Assembly: GCA_019914945.1 (NCBI GenBank)
Contig: CM034108.1
Span: forward strand, 6,768,001-6,832,000
Length of the DNA stretch: 64,000 bases
Origin: Typha latifolia
Taxonomy: Eukaryota; Streptophyta; Magnoliopsida; Poales; Typhaceae
Direction of reading: 5' to 3'
How positions within the stretch are numbered: position 1 is the stretch's first letter; every line of letters starts with the position of its first letter. This document shows positions 57,400-64,000 of this stretch, in pieces. The notes under the pieces are model-generated. The model did not search any database, was not told the origin of the DNA, and saw nothing but the letters and a program-made list of their open reading frames with translations. A program made the position numbers and the translations under genes.

Positions 57400-58525
57400 A
57401 AATTATATATATATCCTTCAAAAATCTATTATTTACTTATATATATTTCTCAAAACATATGCTATTTGTATAGGTACCCTATCGTTACTTTTTAAGTTAA
57501 ATCTTAATAATTTAATAAAATAAGTAAACTATCCTTAACTAAGACAAAATTTATAAAACTATAATAATGATAGTTTTATTATAAAACTATAATAAAACTC
57601 TAAAGGGATATATTTTAAAAGGTACATATGCAAAACTCATGTGCCTTGAAGTTATACATATAAATATAAAATTTGGAGAGGTATATAAGAAAAAATGTAT
57701 CTAGTATGTATTCAGAAACCCATAAAAAATCTTTACAAATTAAATTTAATAATGTTTGATATGCTTCTACCACTACACGTGACTAGGGCTGTTAAAATAA
57801 TTAAGTTGGCTCGAGCTTGGCTCAAGAAAACTCGATCAAGCTCATTCTGAAAATGAGCTGCGCTGACTTAATCTTCAAAATAGGCTGGAAAATATTCCAG
57901 CCAAGCTTGGTTATAAGCGGGCTCTATTAAGTAGGCTAGAATAAGTATTATGTTTATTATATATATACTATATGAGTAATACTTCCTATATTATATTATA
58001 CTTCCATTATATTCTAAATTTTGCTTGAAATTAGTTTCAAATTGGCTTTGAATTAAAATAAATTTGATTCAAGCTGGACCATAAATCTAAACTTGAAATT
58101 ATTTTTAATTCAAGCTTAATCAAAGATATGATCGAGCAAGCTCGGATCGGTTACACTCATAGATGGGACCATAACTCAACTATACAAAACGACTATTAAT
58201 CTAATTCAACCTCTATAAATTTGAGTTTGACTTTAATAAAGATAAATTCGTTTATCTATGCATACTACAAATCAGTATTAAACTTAATTTAAACTTGAAT
58301 CGGCATTAATATCCCTTGGAGAAAACCACCATTAAAATTTAAACAATTTAACCCTAAAAAAGATAAGAATATCATTATTTTAATTTTCAAATATTTCTCT
58401 TAATTAGTAGTACTTTTATTTTTTTATATTAAATAACTTAATCTAAAAAGTAACTATGAGGGTCTTTATATAAATATATATTTGAGGGATATACATATAA
58501 TTATACTAGTTTTGATAGTTTTTTC
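57400..58525. mobile_element. Inverted-repeat element with a nested hAT MITE
   Basis: Near the left edge, text around ACCCTATCGTTACTTTTTAA (57477-57496) is mirrored on the right by AAAAAGTAACTATGAGGGTC (58444-58463), and further pairs surround both. A GAGCTTGG/CTCGAGC-rich hAT-like MITE (57784-58166) sits between the arms. The ends are approximate. Confidence 0.45.
57784..58166. repeat. hAT-like MITE (CTAGGGCTGTTAA end)
   Basis: It begins CTAGGGCTGTTAAAATAATT, continues with TTGGCTCGAGCTTGGCTC, and the right side reads GAGCAAGCTCGGATCGG. This terminal text is common to a plant hAT MITE group. The right terminus is eroded. Confidence 0.5.
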
Positions 58526-58743
58526 TTTTTATAATATTTAGAAATATATATTATTAAATATTTTTTAAAAATCAGCAATTCTATCGAATGATTGAGTGAC
58601 CCAATCTATGATAGGGTCAACGTCTAGTCCAAACCTAATAACTACGGCAATATTAGCTTCAATCTAGTATACGACTATATATGTGTGTATGTTTGTGCAG
58701 ATCTATAAAGTAATAGATATCTAAGGCATGAAATTTAAATCCA

Positions 58744-60302
58744 GATGAAATTTAATCACATTTGAAACAACCTTGATACAAATTCAAGGTTGAATTGAAT
58801 CAAAATTTTACTATAGACTAATATTTTGGCGGAAGCATTGTTTGATCTTAGGTAGGATTTTGATAAATAAAAAAAAAAAATTCCACAGACCCGTAAACAA
58901 TTGAAAATCTTTTAATACTCATTTCATTAGTTTTTAGTTAATTCTTCCTTTTCTTGTTCTAAAATTGCCTCATGAAGAGGAATGTCAATAATATATGTAC
59001 TAATATAAGTAGAGAAGCCTTTATGTTTTTTTTTTTTTGTGCCTTTACCATTAATGTCATCAACAGGGTCAAAGTTAGAGAGAATGTATAGGAAAATAGA
59101 AAATAGTTAAGGTATAACTAAAATTGTCCCTATATAAAATATAGTAAATATATTTCTAAATGGATAACGAATTATATTTGGTCAGATTGAATATTAAAGT
59201 TCTCGAGCAACTACATATAATATAGTGTCACATGCCTACAGATAGTAACTATATTAGACTGGATCAAATTTAATCCCATTTAAAATAACCTCAGTACAAA
59301 TTTAAGGTTGACTTGAATAAAAGTTATACTATAGAACAATATTTCCGCGGAAGCATTGTTAGAACTTAGATAGAATTTTGATAAATAAATTAAACGAATA
59401 ATTACACTTAGATCTTCTGACCTATCATTCATTTTTATATATTTTGCTAAAGTTTTTTTTTTAACACATAGACCCTATAAAGTATTGAAAATCTCTTAAT
59501 ACTTATTTCATTAGTTTTCCATTAGTTCTTTACTTTTCTCGTTCAGAAGTTGTGTGCTATGATCTTTATACACTTATTTTGTAATGGAAGAAAAAACAGA
59601 CGAATGTAAATACTAATATAAGTATAGGCATTTATGGTTTCTTTTGCCTTTACCATTAATGCCATCAGGATCAAAGTTGAAAGAATGTATATGAAAATAG
59701 AAAATATTTGAGGTTCCTAATTCACATTTTTGTTGAATTTTCTTTTTGGTAATTCCTTATGTCCCTATATAAAATATAGTAAATAGATTCCTAAATGAAT
59801 AACGAATTATATTTACCAAAATATATATTGAATTTAACATTAAATATGTGGGAAATAGAGTAGTTAATAATCTACTTGGTAACGTGATTTACAATAGTAA
59901 TGGATTTTGGCTGATATCGGCATTGCCATGTGAAAGTCGATGCTCTACCATAAAGAAAAGTTCATTTGAGATACTTGGAGCTCTATTTGTTGCATCTCAC
60001 TCAAAAAGATGATTTTACTTCATTTGCTGAGAACTGTTTAAATTAAGATGCTGATCCGATCATTCAAAGTTAAATAGAAATTCTGTAGCTCGTACTATTT
60101 AACAAAGATATTTACAACAACAAAGTAGTTGTCTGATATGACGAAGCCAAACTTTACAGTGGGTAGTCTCTCACAGATTCACCACAAATTAAGACAGCTT
60201 CATGACTCCCTAAATTTGGTCAGATTGAATGTTAAAGTTTTTGAACAGCTGCATATAATATACAGTGTCACAAGCTTGCAGATAGTAACTATATCAGATT
60301 GG
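58744..60302. repeat. Local direct duplication (A1-B1, A2-B2)
   Basis: A1 (58744-59177) and A2 (59262-59815) share CGGAAGCATTGTT, TTTACCATTAATG and TATAAAATATAGTAAATA in order. B1 (59178-59262) and B2 (60214-60302) share TTGGTCAGATTGAAT and CAGATAGTAACTATAT. So a block A-B was duplicated in direct orientation, and about 400 bp of other sequence now sits between A2 and B2. Confidence 0.65.
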
Positions 60303-60561
60303 AAATTCTTATGAACAAGGAAACAATAAATAGAGCATTCTTACCTTCTTTTAAGTCTCTAAACCCCAACCAATGGCTCAGCTTTGTCATAGAAACTGTC
60401 CTTTAGCGATATCACAATACTTTGGAACCCACATCCTCCATCATCATCTAGACCGATCACATGATTTCGACCTAATAAAGCTAGCAACCTTTGAAACATT
60501 CTGATTATCCAGAGCCGCATCAATTTCATCCAATATGAAGAATGGAGATGGCCTGTAATTG

Positions 60562-60894
60562 AATTTTTTTTGCAGAAAATAAGGTGGAGAACACTTAACA
60601 CATCTATTAAGATAGCTTTTCAAGAGGTAAAGATAAAGCTTTCAAAGCTTAAACTCCTATTAAGTAAGCAAATAAGTGATCCAAATAAATCAAACAAGCC
60701 TAGAAAATTGACAGACTCAACTGAAAGCTCTTTTTATGGAAAGAGACTAATTGTCCTATTAAATCTGAACATAATGGATTATAGTACATCCCATTGCAAG
60801 TGAAAGTTGTATTACACTTTTACTGGTGACGTAAATAGCACTTATTAATCAGTATGTAGGCGTCAAGCTTGGCACCATACACATTTCAGTAGAG
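60562..60894. other. SMC1 pseudogene intron sequence
   Basis: AT-rich sequence between exon B and the long LTR. The plus-strand frame at 60570-60803 is Lys/Ser-rich and not recognised. Confidence 0.4.
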
Positions 60895-63689
60895 TTATGA
60901 ATTTCCAAGAAACGCCTCCGCCCGGCACGGGCACGTGCACGCCTACGCGCCCACACGGCACGCGCGGCGCACGTGACACGACGGGCAGGGCCCATAACGC
61001 ACAAATACACTTCTGCGCATATACAATCATGATATCATCAAATGCCACCTACTAACATATTCATGCTCACATAATCCAACACTAACTAAATCATACTATC
61101 AACTAAATAACATGTTAACATAGTGATTAGACCTTATCCTGAAACAGTGAAACCAAACAAAAAGTAAATCATGTATTGAATAATATGAATTAGAAAGAGT
61201 ATCACGTCATGAATTAGTGTATGAATGTAACCTCAGTAATATATAATTGAAATGTAGATAACATGTCATAACTGATAAAAATATATAATCCTAAACAATA
61301 AGTAAACAAATCTTTATGCCATAGTATCATCATAACTATCTCTCTAATATGACACATGATGCATGCCAATCATGACCATATTATGATATCAAATGCAACC
61401 ATATATGATGTATATTAATCACTTGATAATCAGGTAATTAGATGAGAATAAAATTATATGCAGTTCTCAACATCTCAGTCATCAATATCATCTCTATATG
61501 TCATCATCATGCTAGACCACTGTGCATAGTCAACACCCGGTACCCAGTCTCAACATCATGTCCCAAGGTTTAGAGCATACTCTGCCACCCACAAAAGTAT
61601 CTCAAATATAACCATACCTCGCCACCCGCTAGGGTATCAACATCCATCTAGACCGGGCACCTTTCTTAGCTGATAGAAACCTTGTGAGGTAACTCACCAC
61701 ATATGCCATAGCGAACGACATCTGTCCGAATATCTACTGCGCACACAGACTAATGACCTCGGACGTAAGACCAATAGGATCGCGACTATGTCGAGCGATC
61801 AATCATCCACCAAGCGCGTCCTAACCCTCGCGCTCACTCGAGTTTCCTCACGCTTTCTATCAACTATCATATCAATCACATTTCATATTTTCCTTCTACA
61901 TGATAGATCATATGCATATATCTAGTACGATAATAAGTCAATGCATAACAAGAATTTAGGTGGAATAGGAATCAAGAAAAAATGATACAATATAGTCTCC
62001 AACTATGTAGTCAACACATGCATATTTATGCTAATCTATTACATGCATACTCATTATAGAGATCATCCCGACATAAAATTATAACAGTATAGTCATCTCC
62101 AATCATCTCTATATATCACCAATGTACTCATATCCCAAATCAGTTTAATCAAATGCATGATAAAATATGTTCGACTGAAATCATCTTTAAATAAAATCAT
62201 ATAATCATGCTGGAGGCCAAAACATGCATATACATAATTATATAATATATCATAATATGAGAGAGGTGTCTAAGGCATAAGACTACTCACAGTCTAATCA
62301 GAAGACACGAACCATGCGTCTCTCACGTCCGTCAGTCAACCATCAACTCATCGTAAGGGTCCACGGGGTCTCACATAAGGGGGGGTTCGGGTCTGAAAAT
62401 ATTTAAGTACCACGAAGTTATTTATTTATCTAATTATAATTAATTTAAGTAAAATATAACTATTTATTAGGTTAGAATCACTTCTCTTTTATTTTTGATT
62501 ACATAACCATGTCTATATTATAGATACGATTCAAATACTAGAATTATATTATTATCATAAAATGCTAGTTAAGGAGAAATATTTGTTTCTTTTTATTTAT
62601 AATATTCTAAATATATAATTATAAAGTAAAAGCTAAATAATTATAAATGAGATATAAGTATAGATAAGATCTATTTATAATAAATTTATAATTCTTAGTC
62701 TATTTTGATTAATTAGAAGTTATATAGTATTTATTTAATTATGCAAAATAATTAATTAATTAATAAGACTAGTATCTTATTCTACACACGATAGTATAAG
62801 ATTACTTAAAATGCATATATTATGAATATCAGTACATAAATCTAATAATTATAATTTACAACACTATCTATTAATCTAATAGAAATATAAATACATAATT
62901 AAATAAAAATAAATATTATCTATATTTATGCATAATAGTTTATAACCTAGTTAATCATTAATTATACTAATTATAACTAATAATCATCATGTTGAAGAAT
63001 ATATATTATTATTAAAATAATTAATGTCTAAATAATTTATCTGCATTAATTAAGAAAGTAATACCTAATTAATAAATAAATAAATATAAAATAAAGTAGA
63101 TAATAAAAATAATGTCACCAGTGAGTGAGAAGGAGCTAAGAGAGAAGAAGAATAGAAGAAGGAAGAAAGAAAAAGAAAAAAGAGAAAGAAGAAAGAAGGA
63201 AGAAAAAGAAGAGGAGAGGAAGAAAAAGAAGAGGAGAGGAAGAAAGGAAGGGAGGAGGAGGACTTGGTGCCAGCGAGAAGGGCACCGGCCACTGGTGGCC
63301 AGGCGGCTCGGCCCTGGCGAGCCCGAGCCCAAGAGTGCAAGCGAGTGGGAAAGAGAGAGAGAGAGAGGAAGGAGGAGGCTCACCGCGTCAGTGGAGGCAG
63401 CGGTAGCTACAGGCTAATGTCGGCAGGAGGAGGGAGAGAGAGAGAGAGATCGAAAAGAGAGAAAGAGATATTTAGAGGGAGAGAGAGAGAGGCGGTGGGG
63501 GGTTGGCGGCGGTTGTGGCGGCGCTGGAGCCCGCTGCGGCCAGCTGGTCACAGCCGTATGGCTGCGGCGATGCAAGGGGGTGTGTGGCACCCCCCAGGCA
63601 ACTCCCCTTTTGCATGGGCACGAGGCTGGCCACACTGTGGCCGGTCATGTCGTGCCTATAATAATTTTTTTTAGTTCTAGGTTGTAACA
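60895..63689 (-). repeat. Long Ty3/gypsy-type LTR, copy B (about 2.8 kb, near full length)
   Basis: The plus strand runs from CGCCCGGCACGGGCACGTGC (near 60918) to TTCTAGGTTGTAACA at 63689, the element start read backwards (TGTTACAACCTAGAA). It contains every block of copies A, C and D, including GGGTCTCACATAAGG, a GA-rich tract (63120-63490) and the terminal palindrome. No internal coding region flanks it, so it is a solo LTR or a truncated element inside the SMC1 pseudogene intron. The target duplication was not identified. Confidence 0.75.
63614..63656. other. Palindrome in long LTR copy B
   Basis: Arms GGGCACGA and TCGTGCC-type around GGCCACACTGTGGCC, equivalent to 2851-2896 in copy A. 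Confidence 0.6.
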
Positions 63690-64000
63690 CAATAGCAGCA
63701 AGTCGCAGTCTTCTTTTTGCTGACCAACAATTGACAAAGAAAGTTGAATAGCAGATTTAGATAAAGAATATAAACCTGTGAATGGAGAAGAGCAATGCAA
63801 GTGCTGCAATAGTCTTCTCCCTGCTAGATAATTGTTCCATATCTCTAAAGCATTTTGTAGGAGGCATTCCTGTGTATTTGATGACGTACAAGAATGGCTC
63901 ATCCTCATTTTCTAGATTCAAATATGCTATTCCCCCAAGTGGATGTGTGTCTCTTTGTTAATTGCTTATAAAATTTTGTCAATTCTTTTTGAGATATGGC

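Larger units (their letters stand above)
60345..64000 (-). pseudogene. SMC1 cohesin subunit pseudogene, C-terminal ATPase-head exons (partial)
   Basis: SMC1 forms the cohesin ring. Exon A (63776-64000, running off the window) reads HPLGGIAYLNLENEDEPFLY, then EQLSSREKTIAALALLFSIH, the ABC signature region. The usual LSGGE is LSSRE. Two one-base frameshifts lie upstream (around KIYKQLTK, and between QLTK and HPLGG). Exon B (60345-60552) reads [20 protein letters not shown], the Walker B and D-loop, then after a frameshift GGCGFQSIVISLKDSFYDKA. A TAG (60359-60361) replaces the Tyr codon of VGVYRD. Splice sites (CAG/GTTT, GTAAG) are visible. The intron holds a long LTR. Clearly broken. Confidence 0.9.

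Noticed and set aside
63069..63640. Phe/Ser/Leu-rich and Arg/Glu/Lys-rich frames
   Set aside because: They lie over the purine-rich tract of the long LTR, and the matching tract occurs in copy A (2970-3160).

Overview
This is nuclear DNA from a flowering plant. The evidence is AT-rich intergenic sequence packed with LTR retrotransposons, LINE pieces and MITEs, plus plant-only gene families: NLR immune receptors, a DUF4220/DUF594 membrane protein, a plant multi-pass membrane protein, and remnants of SMC1 and a SULTR4-type sulfate transporter. DUF4220/DUF594 proteins and ZAR1-like (RPP13-like protein 4) NLRs together would fit a monocot or magnoliid. I cannot name the species from sequence alone.

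Layout. 1-10.1 kb: two minus-strand Copia elements of one family (5' LTR, initiator-Met-type primer site, gag, protease, partial integrase). They are separated by an older Copia reverse transcriptase fragment and two oppositely oriented pieces of a long (about 2.8 kb), probably Ty3/gypsy LTR. 12.06-14.86 kb: a 2.8 kb Mutator-like element with long inverted ends and a probable 9-10 bp target duplication. 15.1-19.8 kb: a divergent pair, a ZAR1-like NLR lacking its nucleotide-binding domain (minus) and an intact DUF4220/DUF594 gene (plus). 20.3-26.1 kb: Copia, gypsy and LINE remnants. 26.2-30.8 kb: a head-to-head NLR pair, a CC-NB protein without LRRs (minus) and an NB-LRR protein without a coiled coil (plus), sharing a 695 bp intergenic region. 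31-50 kb: almost gene-free, with Copia/LINE fragments, hAT-like MITEs, three small inverted-repeat elements in 1.7 kb, minisatellites, and another copy of the long LTR. 50.05-51.04 kb: an intact single-exon membrane-protein gene. 51.9-54.3 kb: a broken locus with a CCHC zinc knuckle, four SULTR4-like exon remnants and a (CT)73 microsatellite. 54.3-60.3 kb: hAT-like repeats and a local tandem duplication. 60.3-64.0 kb: an SMC1 pseudogene (minus) whose intron contains a full-length copy of the long LTR; it runs off the window.

The genes that look intact are the three NLR-type reading frames, the DUF4220 gene and the 327-residue membrane protein. The most interesting part is the NLR cluster. No one gene has all of CC, NB-ARC and LRR, yet the missing parts complement each other: CC-NB (26.2-27.4 kb), NB-LRR (28.1-30.8 kb) and CC-winged helix-LRR (15.1-17.2 kb). 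The first and third both resemble the ZAR1 class and could be products of one split ancestor. The rest is a nested record of transposon insertion.
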